Of a stretch of 64,000 nucleotides of DNA, positions 8,418 through 17,382 are shown piece after piece. The notes below the pieces were generated by a model. It ran no database searches. It worked only from the letters and a program-made list of their open reading frames with translations, and was not told the DNA's origin. Both the position numbers and the translations under genes were made by a program. Every line of letters starts with the position of its first letter. The stretch's first letter is position 1. Source of the DNA: Kiloniella laminariae DSM 19542 (GTDB lineage: Bacteria > Pseudomonadota > Alphaproteobacteria > Kiloniellales > Kiloniellaceae); the NCBI RefSeq assembly GCF_000374005.1, contig NZ_KB893138.1, forward strand, positions 1 to 64,000, in the 5' to 3' direction.

Positions 8418-8972
8418 GTGGGAATTATGCCAGACACATGGATTCGTGAGCAGGCCGAAAAACATGGCATGATCGAGCCCTATGTCGAGGCTCAACGCCG
8501 CGAGGGGGTGATCTCCTACGGGGTCAGTTCCTATGGTTATGACGCGCGGGTTTCCAGCGAGTTCAAGATCTTTACCAATGTGCACAACGCCCTTGTTGAT
8601 CCGAAAAATTTTTCCGACCAGAGCTTTGTCGAAAAGAACGATGATGTCTGCATCATCCCGCCAAACTCCTTTGCTCTGGCCCGGACAGTAGAATATTTCC
8701 GCATTCCGCGCGATGTGCTGGTAATTTGCCTGGGCAAGTCCACCTATGCCCGCTGCGGTATCATCGTCAACGTCACGCCGCTGGAGCCGGAGTGGGAAGG
8801 CCATGTGACGCTGGAGTTTTCCAACACCACGCCGCTTCCGGCAAAGATTTACGCCAACGAAGGCGTCTGCCAGTTTCTCTTCCTCAAGGGCGAGGGCGAC
8901 TGTGATGTGTCCTATGCAGATCGGGCCGGGAAATACATGAAACAGCGCGGGGTTACCCTGCCGCGTCTGTAA
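8418..8972 (+). CDS. dcd: dCTP deaminase
   Basis: Deaminates dCTP to dUTP, which dUTPase turns into dUMP for thymidylate synthesis. I chose GTG 8418 because AGGGAGAG lies just upstream, the product then starts [13 protein letters not shown] as in the family, and the length (184 residues) equals the alphaproteobacterial norm. Diagnostic segments are [14 protein letters not shown], the active-site region [24 protein letters not shown] with the catalytic Glu, and the C-terminal [17 protein letters not shown]. The gene lies upstream of murA in the same direction, a conserved neighbourhood. Confidence 0.97.
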   Translation: MGIMPDTWIREQAEKHGMIEPYVEAQRREGVISYGVSSYGYDARVSSEFKIFTNVHNALVDPKNFSDQSFVEKNDDVCIIPPNSFALARTVEYFRIPRDVLVICLGKSTYARCGIIVNVTPLEPEWEGHVTLEFSNTTPLPAKIYANEGVCQFLFLKGEGDCDVSYADRAGKYMKQRGVTLPRL

Positions 8973-9099
8973 GATAGCCTCGGCTCCTGCTCGTTTTCGG
9001 CATCTTTATTGATGTGGCAGAATGATCAGGATATGACTTTTTTGAACAGATCGTCGTCACGATTTGAACAAGAGAAATTATTATTTTTCTCCCTTTAAC

Positions 9100-9122
9100 G
9101 GACCTTTAAGCCGGTCCCTTTT
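9100..9122 (+). terminator. Weak stem-loop between dcd and murA
   Basis: GGACC and GGTCC arms separated by 8 bases are followed by CTTTT. This is a possible weak terminator or attenuator in the murA leader. The short stem keeps confidence low. Confidence 0.35.
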
Positions 9123-9276
9123 GCGGGAGAGTGTCATGGTAATATCGTCGGAATTCATTCGGCAAAGAGAAAGAGCCCTAGGTGACAGGGCAGAGATCAG
9201 AACACCTGGAGGCGCAAATATCCTCCAGTTCAGAAATAAGGGTCTGAAAGCTCAGGCTGAAACGGTAAAGACGACG

Positions 9277-10566
9277 ATGGACAAGATCAGAATTCGCGGG
9301 GGCAACCCGCTCAATGGTAAAATTCACATCAGTGGCGCCAAGAATGCGGCCTTGCCGCTGATGACGGCGGCGCTTCTGACCGACGAAGTGCTGACGCTGT
9401 GTAACCTGCCGCATCTGGCGGATATCACCACGCTGGCCAATCTGCTGTCTCAGCACGGTGCCGAACTGCACATGAACGGTGCGGCAGGCAGCGAAGGCTG
9501 TGCCGGACGGGTGCTGGAAATTCACGCCAAAAACATCGCCACGACCCGCGCTCCTTATGATCTGGTGCGCAAGATGCGGGCATCCATTCTGGTGCTTGGT
9601 CCCTTGCTGGCCCGCGAAGGCCATGCCGAGGTTTCTTTGCCTGGCGGCTGTGCCATTGGCTCGCGCCCGGTTGATCTGCACCTGCAGGGCATGCAGCAAC
9701 TTGGTGCCGAAATTGAGTTGAAAGAAGGTTATGTTCACGCCAGAGCGCCCAGAGGGCTGATCGGCGGCGAAGTGGCCTTCCCGAAGGTCTCGGTTGGCGC
9801 GACCGAAAACATCATGATGGCGGCGGTTCTGGCCAAGGGCACCACCCGCATGATTAACGCCGCGCGGGAACCCGAAGTGGTTGATCTGGCCGACTGTCTT
9901 ATTGGTATGGGCGCGCAGATCAGCGGTGCGGGTACAGACTGTATCACCATTGAAGGTGTTGATCGTCTGCACAGCTATACCCACACGGTTGTTCCCGACC
10001 GGATTGAAACCGGGACCTATGCCATGGCAGCGGCCATGACTGGGGGGCGGCTGGAATTGATCGGCGCAAGGCCGACACATCTGCGTTCGATGATTGATCA
10101 ACTGGCCCATGCTGGTGTGATGATCGAGGACAGTGAAAACGGTATGATTGCAAGCCGCGCGGGCAAACGTGTTGTTGGTGTAGACATCATGACCGAACCC
10201 TATCCCGGCTATCCGACCGATCTCCAGGCACAGACCATGGCGCTGATGTCGACTGCCGAAGGCGCCTCCATGATTACCGAGACGATTTTCGAGAACCGTT
10301 TCATGCATGTGCCCGAACTTTGTCGGATGGGCGCAAACATTACAGTCCACGGTTCTTCGGCGCTAGTGCGCGGGCAGGCCAGACTGACCGGGGCCGAGGT
10401 TATGGCGACGGATCTGCGCGCCAGTTTCTCGCTGATCATGGCGGGGCTGGTTGCCGACGGGGAAACTGTGTTAAACCGTGTCTATCATCTTGACCGCGGG
10501 TACGAGCGGGTCGAAGACAAGCTGGCAGCCTGTGGTGCCGATATTGAACGGCTCAAGGTGGAATAA
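9277..10566 (+). CDS. murA: UDP-N-acetylglucosamine 1-carboxyvinyltransferase
   Basis: Catalyses the first committed step of peptidoglycan synthesis, adding enolpyruvate from PEP to UDP-GlcNAc in the cytoplasm. With ATG 9277 the protein has 429 residues and starts [24 protein letters not shown]-like (MDKIRIRGG then [15 protein letters not shown]), the normal MurA opening. The frame stays open up to 9064, but that extension is unlike MurA. The catalytic loop [10 protein letters not shown] gives Cys125, the fosfomycin-target residue. Other family marks are [23 protein letters not shown] and [13 protein letters not shown]. The leader holds a CTGGAGG/CCTCCAG inverted repeat about 50 bp before the ATG. 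It is followed by DUF2948 and hisG. Confidence 0.97.
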   Translation: MDKIRIRGGNPLNGKIHISGAKNAALPLMTAALLTDEVLTLCNLPHLADITTLANLLSQHGAELHMNGAAGSEGCAGRVLEIHAKNIATTRAPYDLVRKMRASILVLGPLLAREGHAEVSLPGGCAIGSRPVDLHLQGMQQLGAEIELKEGYVHARAPRGLIGGEVAFPKVSVGATENIMMAAVLAKGTTRMINAAREPEVVDLADCLIGMGAQISGAGTDCITIEGVDRLHSYTHTVVPDRIETGTYAMAAAMTGGRLELIGARPTHLRSMIDQLAHAGVMIEDSENGMIASRAGKRVVGVDIMTEPYPGYPTDLQAQTMALMSTAEGASMITETIFENRFMHVPELCRMGANITVHGSSALVRGQARLTGAEVMATDLRASFSLIMAGLVADGETVLNRVYHLDRGYERVEDKLAACGADIERLKVE

Positions 10567-10660
10567 TCATTGGCCGGGATGATCCCCGGGGTGTATGACT
10601 GAAATGTCTTATGCTTCTGTGATGAAACAGGATGAGTAACCAAAGGTGGGGAAGACGGGC

Positions 10661-11311
10661 ATGGCTGAGGGGACAAGACTGAAGATCCGGGCGCAGGATG
10701 ACGAAGACATCCGGACGCTTTCGGGCCTGCTGCAGGACTCTCTGGTGCCGCTGTGTGATGTTGCCTGGCTGCGTGAGGAAAAGCGCTTTGTCATGGTGGT
10801 CAACCGCTTTTGCTGGGAAATGCTGCCGGCCGAGATCCGGGCGCGCGGTTTTTCTGCACCGGACAGCCCTGACGAGATCGTCGCCGCCAAGGAAGAAATC
10901 AAAGCTGACAGCAGAGACGACGATGATGACGATGTTGCCTTTGCCGATGTCGCCCCTTTGCCGACGTTTCACCGGGTGAACACCGGACTGTGTTTTGACC
11001 GGGTCAAATCCATTCAGGTCAAAAATGTGGATCTGGGGCAGAAGGACGAGATCCTTAACCTGCTGACCATTGCCGCAATCCCGGGGTATATCACTCTGTA
11101 TTTCTCTGGCGGGGCGGCGATCCGTCTTGTGGTTTCCCAGATCCGCTGTCATATGGATGACCTGAGCGAGCCCTGGCCGACCCTGAACCAGCCGCGCCAC
11201 GACGTGGAAGACCAGCTTGCTGACGCAGCAGCGGGATTTACAGATCATGGCCAAAATGATCATGGCCAAAATGATCATGGTCTGGGTGCACGCTCCCCGA
11301 AAGAAGTGTGA
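10661..11311 (+). CDS. DUF2948 family protein
   Basis: 216 residues from ATG 10661, preceded by GGTGGGG. The alternative GTG 10646 has a poorer context. The motifs [20 protein letters not shown] near the N-terminus, VVNRFCWE, and a strand-rich centre ([18 protein letters not shown]) followed by a helix with [10 protein letters not shown] match the DUF2948 family found beside murA/hisG in many Alphaproteobacteria. Function is unknown. Two odd points are an Asp run (DDDDDD) in the middle, and a C-terminal tail made by a 15-bp tandem repeat encoding DHGQN units, absent from a typical family member as far as I know. The tail's His/Asp content could bind metal, but replication slippage is a simpler origin. 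Confidence 0.85.
   Translation: MAEGTRLKIRAQDDEDIRTLSGLLQDSLVPLCDVAWLREEKRFVMVVNRFCWEMLPAEIRARGFSAPDSPDEIVAAKEEIKADSRDDDDDDVAFADVAPLPTFHRVNTGLCFDRVKSIQVKNVDLGQKDEILNLLTIAAIPGYITLYFSGGAAIRLVVSQIRCHMDDLSEPWPTLNQPRHDVEDQLADAAAGFTDHGQNDHGQNDHGLGARSPKEV
11246..11283 (+). repeat. 15-bp direct repeat inside the DUF2948 tail
   Basis: The unit ATCATGGCCAAAATG recurs about 2.5 times in frame, so the protein ends in repeated DHGQN. Each unit carries the palindrome TGATCA, which also forms the core of the repeat at 15609-15669. Confidence 0.8.
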
Positions 11312-11414
11312 CGCTGCCAAACAAGAAAAGATCCCCGATAAAGATCAAGGTAAAAAGTGTAACGAGGTATCTGTACCAGACACTGATTGCCGACAGAAAA
11401 ACGGAAATAATGCT

Positions 11415-12077
11415 ATGCCCAAGATCGAACCGATGATCCTGGCTGTCCCCAAGGGACGTATTCTCAAGGAACTTTTGCCACTGATGAAAGCTGCCGGGAT
11501 CGAACCCGAAGCTTCTTTCTTTGATGACAAGTGCCGCCAGCTGCGCTTTGCCACCAATGTTGACTATCTTGAACTGATCCGGGTGCGCAGTTTCGACGTG
11601 CCGACCTTTGTCGCCTTTGGCGCCGCCCATCTTGGTGTCGCGGGCAGCGATGTGGTGATGGAGTTTGACTACCCTGAAATCTATGCGCCGGTTGATCTGA
11701 AAATTGGTCATTGCCGTATGTCGGTTGCTGCGCCCAAAACCCTGTTGAGAACAGAAGATCCGGCGCAGTGGAGCCACATCCGGGTCGCAACCAAATATCC
11801 CAAGATCACCCAGCGCCACTTTGCAGCGCGAGGAGTTCAGGCGGAGTGCATCAAGCTGAACGGTGCGATGGAACTGGCGCCAAATCTGGGGCTGTGTCGT
11901 CGCATTGTTGATCTGGTTTCTTCCGGCGCCACGCTGGAAGCCAACGGCCTGGCCGAAGTCGAGAAGATTGCCGAGGTTTCCTCGCGCTTTGTGGTTAACC
12001 GTGCGGCCCTTAAAACCCGCCCGTCAGAAATAAACCACTGGATCCGCAGTTTTCAGGAGGCCGTCAATGCCGCGTGA
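11415..12077 (+). CDS. hisG: ATP phosphoribosyltransferase, short form
   Basis: First enzyme of histidine synthesis: ATP + PRPP to phosphoribosyl-ATP. ATG 11415 gives 220 residues starting [16 protein letters not shown]. The frame runs open to 11217 but overlaps DUF2948. The length shows the short HisG(S) form lacking the C-terminal regulatory domain; such enzymes work as a hetero-octamer with HisZ, which is not in the window. Typical motifs are [35 protein letters not shown] and [11 protein letters not shown]. The gene overlaps hisD by 11 bp (hisD ATG inside the hisG end), indicating translational coupling. Confidence 0.96.
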   Translation: MPKIEPMILAVPKGRILKELLPLMKAAGIEPEASFFDDKCRQLRFATNVDYLELIRVRSFDVPTFVAFGAAHLGVAGSDVVMEFDYPEIYAPVDLKIGHCRMSVAAPKTLLRTEDPAQWSHIRVATKYPKITQRHFAARGVQAECIKLNGAMELAPNLGLCRRIVDLVSSGATLEANGLAEVEKIAEVSSRFVVNRAALKTRPSEINHWIRSFQEAVNAA

Positions 12078-13359
12078 ACTCAAGGCAAATGCCGCTGATT
12101 TTGAAAACCACTTTCTCGACCTTTTGTCGTCAAAGCGCGAAGCCTCTGTTGATGTGAACGATACCGTTGCGGAAATTCTGGCGGATGTGAAGCAACGTGG
12201 TGATACGGCCCTGCTGAACTATACCCGGCGCTTTGATCGTCTGGAGCTGACCGCTGGGGAACTGCGGGTCACTGCTGAGGAGATCAAGGCAGCGGTTGCC
12301 GCCTGTGATCCGGCTTCGATTGAGGCGCTGAAGCTGGCAGCGGCAAGGATCACCGATTATCACGCACGTCAGAAACCGGAAGACCTGCGCTATACCGATC
12401 CTGTCGGGGTGCAGCTGGGGCATCGCTGGACGGCTGTCGAGGCTGCAGGGCTTTATGTGCCCGGCGGGACGGCAAGTTATCCTTCTTCGGTGTTGATGAA
12501 TGCGCTGCCAGCCAAGGTGGCCGGGGTTGATCGTCTGGTGATGGTGGTTCCCACACCGGATGGTGTGCTCAATCCTCTGGTTCTGGCGGCGGCTTCTATT
12601 GCCGGGGTGGATGAAATCTATCGCATTGGCGGGGCACAGGCGGTAGGTGCACTGGCCTATGGCACCGAAACCATCGATCCGGTTGATATTATTGTCGGGC
12701 CGGGTAATGCCTATGTGGCCGCGGCCAAGAAACAGGTCTTCGGCATTGTCGGGATCGACATGATTGCCGGGCCTTCTGAAATTCTGGTTATTGCCGATGG
12801 CAAGAACAACCCGCGCTGGATGGCCGCAGACCTGTTGGCCCAGGCCGAGCACGATACCGCTGCCCAGTCGATCCTGATCACTGATGATGCTGATTTTGCC
12901 AAGGCAGTCGAGCAGGCGATTGCGATCCATCTCCAGACCCTGTCGCGCAGCGAGATCGCGCGGGAGAGCTGGGAAGATCACGGGGCGATCATTCTGGTTG
13001 ATGATCTGGAACAGGCGGTGCCTCTGACCAACCGTCTGGCACCGGAGCATCTGGAAATTGCCGTCGACGATCCTGAACCGCTTGCCGCCAAAATTCGCAA
13101 TGCCGGGGCGATTTTTCTGGGGCGGCATACGGCAGAGGTCATCGGCGATTATGTTGCCGGACCTAACCACGTGCTGCCAACTGCTCGCTCGGCCCGTTTT
13201 TCCTCGGGTCTTTCAGTGCTGAATTTCATGAAGCGCACTTCGCTGATCTCCTGTGACGCGGAAAGTCTTAAAGCAATTGGCCCCGCGGCAGTTACCCTGG
13301 CCCGGGAAGAAGGTCTGACGGCTCATGCCTTGTCAGTTTCCCTACGGCTGGAAGAATAA
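12067..13359 (+). CDS. hisD: Histidinol dehydrogenase
   Basis: Catalyses the last two oxidations of histidine synthesis (L-histidinol to L-histidine, NAD-dependent, zinc enzyme). It has 430 residues, a normal length. Marks include the [19 protein letters not shown] loop, [15 protein letters not shown], the QAEHD zinc/substrate region, APEHLEI with the catalytic Glu-His pair, and [10 protein letters not shown]. The ribosome site AGGAGG precedes the ATG and lies inside hisG. A strong stem-loop ends the transcript about 15 bp downstream. Confidence 0.97.
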   Translation: MPRELKANAADFENHFLDLLSSKREASVDVNDTVAEILADVKQRGDTALLNYTRRFDRLELTAGELRVTAEEIKAAVAACDPASIEALKLAAARITDYHARQKPEDLRYTDPVGVQLGHRWTAVEAAGLYVPGGTASYPSSVLMNALPAKVAGVDRLVMVVPTPDGVLNPLVLAAASIAGVDEIYRIGGAQAVGALAYGTETIDPVDIIVGPGNAYVAAAKKQVFGIVGIDMIAGPSEILVIADGKNNPRWMAADLLAQAEHDTAAQSILITDDADFAKAVEQAIAIHLQTLSRSEIARESWEDHGAIILVDDLEQAVPLTNRLAPEHLEIAVDDPEPLAAKIRNAGAIFLGRHTAEVIGDYVAGPNHVLPTARSARFSSGLSVLNFMKRTSLISCDAESLKAIGPAAVTLAREEGLTAHALSVSLRLEE

Positions 13360-13372
13360 ACGCAGATATGAA

Positions 13373-13421
13373 AGTGCCGGGGCAGGGGCATAGATCATGG
13401 TATCTGTCCCGGCACTATTTT
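13373..13421 (+). terminator. Stem-loop terminator after hisD
   Basis: Arms AGTGCCGGG (13373-13381) and CCCGGCACT (13408-13416) form a perfect 9-bp stem. It can be extended inwards by CAG/CTG and is followed by ATTTTG. Confidence 0.7.
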
Positions 13422-13561
13422 GCGGCCTTGTTCAGGTATCATAAAGATCACAATGTTAGACTTCTTCACAGAGGCCTTGTCTAACCGGGGCCAGTTCAGC
13501 AAAATCATTTGCAGGAATCGCTTTCCGGTAGCTTGATCGGGAACAGCAAGGGGGAGGCCGG

Positions 13562-14056
13562 ATGCAGGATCAGGACGCGCAGAAGAGCAGCCATCACCTT
13601 GTCCATATTCATCTGGATGAATTCTCCCTGACTCGCTCAACCCCGGATGTGGAAAAAGAACGGGCGATTGCGGTTTACGATCTGCTGGAACAGAACAGCT
13701 TTCGTCCAACGGGTTCGGAAGCAGGGCCCTATAAACTTGATCTGTCTATTGTGGAAAATCGCCTGCTGTTCAAGGTAATGCTGGAAAGCGATGATCCGCT
13801 TTGTGAACATATTCTCTCGCTAACGCCGCTGCGCCGGATTATCCGGGACTATTTTTCTGTCTGTGCCACCTATTTCGAGGCGATCAAATCTGCAAGCCCG
13901 GCCAAGATTGAAGCCATTGATATGGGGCGGCGGGGCTTGCATAACGAAGGATCTGAAATTCTCCAGCAACGGCTGGACGGTAAAATTGAAATTGATTTCA
14001 ATACCGCCCGGCGTCTCTTCACCCTGATCTGTGCGCTGCACTACGTTCGGGGCTAG
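13562..14056 (+). CDS. UPF0262 family protein
   Basis: 164 residues. The motifs [43 protein letters not shown]-like ([11 protein letters not shown]), [18 protein letters not shown] and the C-terminal [17 protein letters not shown] are the signature of UPF0262. That family sits between hisD and a low-molecular-weight phosphatase gene in many Alphaproteobacteria. Function is unknown. A strong ribosome site (AAGGGGGAGG) precedes ATG 13562. The next gene starts immediately after the stop, so the two are probably translated from one message. Confidence 0.92.
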   Translation: MQDQDAQKSSHHLVHIHLDEFSLTRSTPDVEKERAIAVYDLLEQNSFRPTGSEAGPYKLDLSIVENRLLFKVMLESDDPLCEHILSLTPLRRIIRDYFSVCATYFEAIKSASPAKIEAIDMGRRGLHNEGSEILQQRLDGKIEIDFNTARRLFTLICALHYVRG

Positions 14057-14060
14057 TATC

Positions 14061-14504
14061 TTGAGCGATCTTCCCGGTGCCGTCCTTTTTGCCTGTACAC
14101 ATAATGCCGTGCGCTCGCCTATGGCCGAAGGGCTGCTCAAACATCTGCTGGGCCACAAAATCTTTGTCGATTCCGTCGGGGTGCGCCCACAGGAAGTTGA
14201 TGGCTTTGTCATCGAGGTAATGGAGGAAATCGGCGTCGATATTTCCCGTCACCGGGCCAAGGATTTCAATGATCTTGAAGACAGTTCCTTCGATTTGATC
14301 ATCAGTCTTTCGCCAGAGGCACAGCACTCAGCGGTGGAAATGACCCGGACCATGGCCTGTGATGTGGAATTTTGGCATACCTTTGATCCAGGCCTGATTG
14401 AGGGCAGCAGGGAGACCCGTCTGCAGGCCTACCGCCAGGTGCGTGATTTTCTGCGCAAAAAGATCGAAGAGCGATTCACCATGGATCTCAAACCAGTCGT
14501 CTGA
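14061..14504 (+). CDS. Low-molecular-weight phosphatase / arsenate reductase-like protein
   Basis: 147 residues from TTG 14061, the start that gives MSDLPGAVLFACTHNAVRS. A GTG at 14031 would overlap the UPF0262 gene and is less likely. The P-loop CTHNAVRS fits the C-x5-R-S signature of low-molecular-weight protein tyrosine phosphatases, with the nucleophile at Cys12. The chain also has the usual DSVGVRP, GVDISRHRAKDF and a final acid-containing segment (WHTFDPG) that supplies the general-acid Asp. The conserved place after UPF0262 is typical, but the substrate (phosphotyrosine, arsenate or other) is not established by sequence. Confidence 0.85.
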   Translation: MSDLPGAVLFACTHNAVRSPMAEGLLKHLLGHKIFVDSVGVRPQEVDGFVIEVMEEIGVDISRHRAKDFNDLEDSSFDLIISLSPEAQHSAVEMTRTMACDVEFWHTFDPGLIEGSRETRLQAYRQVRDFLRKKIEERFTMDLKPVV

Positions 14505-14591
14505 CGTTTTTTTCCTTTACGTTCCTGTCTCCGGTTATTCCCGCTTAACACTCAGCTTTTCAAGTCAGGAGGTGGAGAATTTTTGCTGCTC

Positions 14592-14641
14592 TTGACATGT
14601 TAGGTCGTTTGTCCTAATTTTACTGTAGGGCGCTTGTCCTA
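14592..14641 (+). promoter_or_regulatory. Sigma-70 type promoter with two TetR operators
   Basis: A -35 TTGACA (14592-14597), 17-bp spacer and -10 TAATTT (14615-14620) form a good promoter. Two 16-bp sites of form TAGG-N8-CCTA lie on it: 14601-14616 in the spacer and 14626-14641 over the expected start. The sites share the core CGnTTGTCCTA and start 25 bp apart, about 2.4 helical turns. Binding at either would block RNA polymerase, so the downstream TetR gene is probably self-repressed. Confidence 0.8.
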
Positions 14642-14663
14642 CACTGAATGCGGAATTTGCTTG

Positions 14664-15269
14664 ATGAACGAAAAAACAACCCGGGATCATATTGTCGAGG
14701 CAGCGGACCAGCTGTTCTATCAGCAGGGTTATGAACATACTTCTTTCAAGGATATTGCGGATGCTGTGCAGATCTCGCGCGGCAACTTTTATTATCACTT
14801 CAAAACCAAAGACGACATTCTGGATGCTGTAATCGTACTTCGTCTGGCAAGAACCACAGGAATGCTTGATCGGTGGGAGGCCGAGGGCGACAGTCCGGAA
14901 GATCGCATCTGCAGCTTTATTCATATCCTGATCATGAACCAGGCCAAGATTATCCTGTATGGCTGCCCGGTAGGGACCCTCAGCGGTGAACTGGCGAAGT
15001 TGAATCACAGTGCCCGGGGAGAGGCAAACCAGCTCTTCTCTCTATTCAAAAACTGGCTGCAAAAACAATTTATTCTAATGGGGTGCGGAGAAAAGTCAGA
15101 AGATTGTGCCCTGCATCTTCTTGCCCGGAGCCAGGGTGCCGCGACGCTGGCCAATGCTTTTCAGGACGAAGCTTTTATCAAGCGGGAGGTCCGGATGATG
15201 ATGGACTGGCTGCTGAGCTGCAAGAAGGGCGCACAACAAGTCTCCAGGGATGTGACGCAGCCGCACTAG
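14664..15269 (+). CDS. TetR/AcrR family transcriptional repressor
   Basis: 201 residues from ATG 14664 (MNEKTTRDHIVEAADQLF). An earlier frame opening at 14634 lies inside the operator and is rejected. The N-terminal helix-turn-helix is clear (FKDIADAVQISRGNFYYHFKT), followed by an all-helical ligand domain. The C-terminal domain pattern (GCPVGTLSGEL) resembles the LmrA/YxaF-like subgroup (TetR_C), whose members control small stress or efflux operons. It is predicted to bind the twin palindromes in its own promoter and to co-regulate the YciI gene 54 bp downstream. Confidence 0.92.
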   Translation: MNEKTTRDHIVEAADQLFYQQGYEHTSFKDIADAVQISRGNFYYHFKTKDDILDAVIVLRLARTTGMLDRWEAEGDSPEDRICSFIHILIMNQAKIILYGCPVGTLSGELAKLNHSARGEANQLFSLFKNWLQKQFILMGCGEKSEDCALHLLARSQGAATLANAFQDEAFIKREVRMMMDWLLSCKKGAQQVSRDVTQPH

Positions 15270-15323
15270 GTCGAACCAGCGCGCAGATCATCAGGATTTG
15301 TCATTAACGGGAGAAAATAGAAA

Positions 15324-15611
15324 ATGTTTATTGTGTTTCTCAGGTTTTCCAGCAGCAAAGCCCGGGCTGGTCAATTTATGGACGGACATAAGGCGTGGAT
15401 CAAGCGCGGCTTTGATGATGGTGTTTTCCTGGTGGTTGGCAGCCTTCAACCTGAAGCGGGTGGCGGGATCGTGGCCCACAATACTTCCCTGGCGGATCTC
15501 GAGAAGCGGGTGAAGGATGATCCTTTCGTCGCAGAGAAAATTGTCTTTGCAGAAATTCACGAGATTACCCCGGCGAAAGCTGATGCCCGCCTGGAATTTC
15601 TCCTGTCCTGA
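15324..15611 (+). CDS. YciI-like protein
   Basis: 95 residues, single YCII-related domain (dimeric alpha/beta ferredoxin-like fold). It starts MFIVFLRFSSSKARAGQFMDGHKAWIKRGF-like; the conserved His in DGHKAWI and the Asp in LVVGSL..DDPFV segments correspond to the putative active-site His-Asp pair of the family. The biochemical role is unknown in general. It follows the TetR gene and is probably in its operon, suggesting induction by the repressor's ligand. A ribosome site GGGAG lies upstream. Confidence 0.88.
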   Translation: MFIVFLRFSSSKARAGQFMDGHKAWIKRGFDDGVFLVVGSLQPEAGGGIVAHNTSLADLEKRVKDDPFVAEKIVFAEIHEITPAKADARLEFLLS

Positions 15612-15669
15612 TCATCCCTCTTGATCACCCCTCTTGATCACCCCTCTTGATCATCCCTCTTGATCACAG
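15609..15669. repeat. 13-bp tandem repeat rich in TGATCA
   Basis: Four head-to-tail copies of TGATCAyCCCTCT, starting at the stop codon of the YciI gene, are followed by a partial fifth copy. One more TGATCA lies shortly after. Copies 1 and 4 have T at the variable position, copies 2 and 3 have C. It could be a slippage-derived microsatellite-like array or a set of binding sites. Confidence 0.9.
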
Positions 15670-15730
15670 GGCCTGATCAGGAGGCAGATCGATACAGTTT
15701 TCTTTAGTTCTGATGAAGTGAGACAAGGTT

Positions 15731-16342
15731 ATGAGTACCACGACGATAGGTCCGGATGGCAAAGCGCGCTGTCGCTGGTGTGATGCCGCTCCCGAGTTTT
15801 TCCATTATCATGATACCGAATGGGGCTTTCCGGTTACAGAAGATCGCCGTCTGTTTGAAAAGCTCTGCCTTGAGAGTTTCCAGTCTGGTCTGAGTTGGCG
15901 CACGATCCTGGCCAAGCGTGAGAACTTCCGGGCTGCGTTCCACAATTTTGATTTCGACAAGATGGCAGAATATGGCCCGGGAGATATTGAGCGGCTGCTT
16001 CAGGATGTGGGAATTGTACGTCATCGGGGAAAGATCGAAGCGGTGATAAATAATGCCAGACGGGCGCAGGAGTTGGTCAGGAATGAGGGATCGCTCGCTG
16101 CTTTTCTCTGGAGTTACGAGCCGAAACCAGACCAGCTTGTCCAACCGCAGACAGCCTCGACTTCGGCGGAATCAATTGCTCTGTCGAAGGAGCTTAAAAA
16201 ACGGGGCTGGAAATTTGTCGGCCCAACCACGGTCTATGCCTTTATGCAGGCCATGGGGCTGATCAATGATCATGTCGATGGCTGTATCATGCGAGACAGG
16301 ATTGAAGCGGCTCGAAGTAATCTTGTTCGCCTGAGGGGGTAG
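15731..16342 (+). CDS. tag: DNA-3-methyladenine glycosylase I
   Basis: Removes 3-methyladenine from alkylated DNA, starting base excision repair. It has 203 residues. The zinc-binding set typical of Tag is visible: Cys in RCRWC near the N-terminus, His in YHDTEWG, and the C-terminal HVDGC (His-x3-Cys). The family core ESFQSGLSWRTILAKRENFRAAF, GIVRHRGKIEAVINNA and GWKFVGPTTVYAFMQAMG is complete. An AAGG ribosome site precedes the ATG. It stands downstream of the 13-bp repeat array and is probably transcribed separately from the TetR-YciI unit. Confidence 0.96.
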   Translation: MSTTTIGPDGKARCRWCDAAPEFFHYHDTEWGFPVTEDRRLFEKLCLESFQSGLSWRTILAKRENFRAAFHNFDFDKMAEYGPGDIERLLQDVGIVRHRGKIEAVINNARRAQELVRNEGSLAAFLWSYEPKPDQLVQPQTASTSAESIALSKELKKRGWKFVGPTTVYAFMQAMGLINDHVDGCIMRDRIEAARSNLVRLRG

Positions 16343-16454
16343 TCTTATTTTTGGGGTGATACCCAGCCAAAGTTTTACCGTACTAAGTTTAAATGGCTAT
16401 CAGCTTGAGTTGTTTTTCATTTTATGATTGTTTACTCTTTTTTGGGGAGTAGAC

Positions 16455-17183
16455 ATGAAGAAAATAGTTCTTTTAGTAGTGATGTCTCTGTTCTTGAGTG
16501 CTTGTGTGACAACAAAACAAGCAGCTAAGTACACACAAGGCCAAGAGTTTGAAAATTATATAACAGTCGGGGGTAGTGAAGTGCAGGTGCCACTTCCAGA
16601 GGGAAGATGGACTCTCGTTGGTCAAGAACTTACAAAAAATAGTGCGGGGACCCGGTTTCAAAGCCAGATTCTGATTCAGAGCCAAGAAAATGCCTTGAGT
16701 AAGTTTGTAGCGATTACTGCCTCGCTGGACCATTCTAAATGGGGATATATGTACAGCGATTTTTGTAATGATAACGAGATGTTATACCGGGAAAAAAACG
16801 CAAATTATGACGGTAGTGATCAAGACTGTATAGCCTTGGTGCACTGGACGGTTGTCCCAGGCGACAGCGACGATAAATCCTGGATTGATACCTATGATTT
16901 CCTGGATACTAATAATATATCGGTGCCGGTTAATGCTTTAGTTTCTTCATACAGGAAGGTTAGCAAGACACATTATTTATCTATTTCTTATGGTGTGAAT
17001 CCTGAACTCGACGGCTTCGAAGCTCCTGTCAGTGCTGAATGGGAAATGAGTAAATGGCATAAGAGTAGGTATCGCCGTGATCCTGAAAAACTCAAATATG
17101 TTCGCGAGTTGGTTGATTGGACGAAAAACTGGGATGCAAAGGTGAACGCAGGTATCAAGCGTCAATTGGCAGCAAATAATTAA
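16455..17183 (+). CDS. Lipoprotein of unknown function
   Basis: 242 residues from ATG 16455 (MKKIVLLVVMSLFLSAC), preceded by GGGGAG. The frame opens at 16428 but the earlier start lacks a ribosome site. The lipobox LSAC predicts acylation at Cys17. The mature protein is rich in Trp, Tyr and Asp without a family I recognise. The gene has lower GC and more A/T-ending codons than its neighbours, which suggests recent acquisition. It ends before a strong G/C stem terminator. Confidence 0.7.
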   Translation: MKKIVLLVVMSLFLSACVTTKQAAKYTQGQEFENYITVGGSEVQVPLPEGRWTLVGQELTKNSAGTRFQSQILIQSQENALSKFVAITASLDHSKWGYMYSDFCNDNEMLYREKNANYDGSDQDCIALVHWTVVPGDSDDKSWIDTYDFLDTNNISVPVNALVSSYRKVSKTHYLSISYGVNPELDGFEAPVSAEWEMSKWHKSRYRRDPEKLKYVRELVDWTKNWDAKVNAGIKRQLAANN

Positions 17184-17206
17184 AGCAAGAAAAATGGGAT
17201 TTAAAA

Positions 17207-17227
17207 GGGGGGGGAAGCCCCCCTTTA
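17207..17227 (+). terminator. Terminator after lipoprotein gene
   Basis: Eight G, AAG, then six C and TTTATT form a short GC-only stem followed by a T-rich tail. Confidence 0.75.
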
Positions 17228-17237
17228 TTAATATGGA

Positions 17238-17275
17238 TTTTCTGTAAAATAATAAATTTTCTGTAAAATAATAAA
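17238..17275. repeat. 19-bp perfect tandem duplication
   Basis: Two adjacent identical copies of TTTTCTGTAAAATAATAAA (17238-17256 and 17257-17275), AT-rich, between two convergent genes. It is likely a slippage duplication. Confidence 0.85.
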
Positions 17276-17382
17276 GAGCCTGAGGGAGGGTTTAGTTAAC
17301 TGTAATTTTGTCTCGTTTTAAAAGAAATCTGGGGAATAGTTTTTATAAGATCAGAATGCTCTGTAAGGCATCGGTGCTAGGT

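Noticed and set aside
9178-10350. 390-codon open frame on the minus strand
   Set aside because: It is antisense to murA, His/Arg/Gln-rich and without a domain.
12130-13170. 346-codon open frame on the minus strand
   Set aside because: It is antisense to hisD, without family features or a ribosome site.
15609-15669. CRISPR array
   Set aside because: The units are 13 bp, head to tail without spacers, and no cas genes exist in the window.
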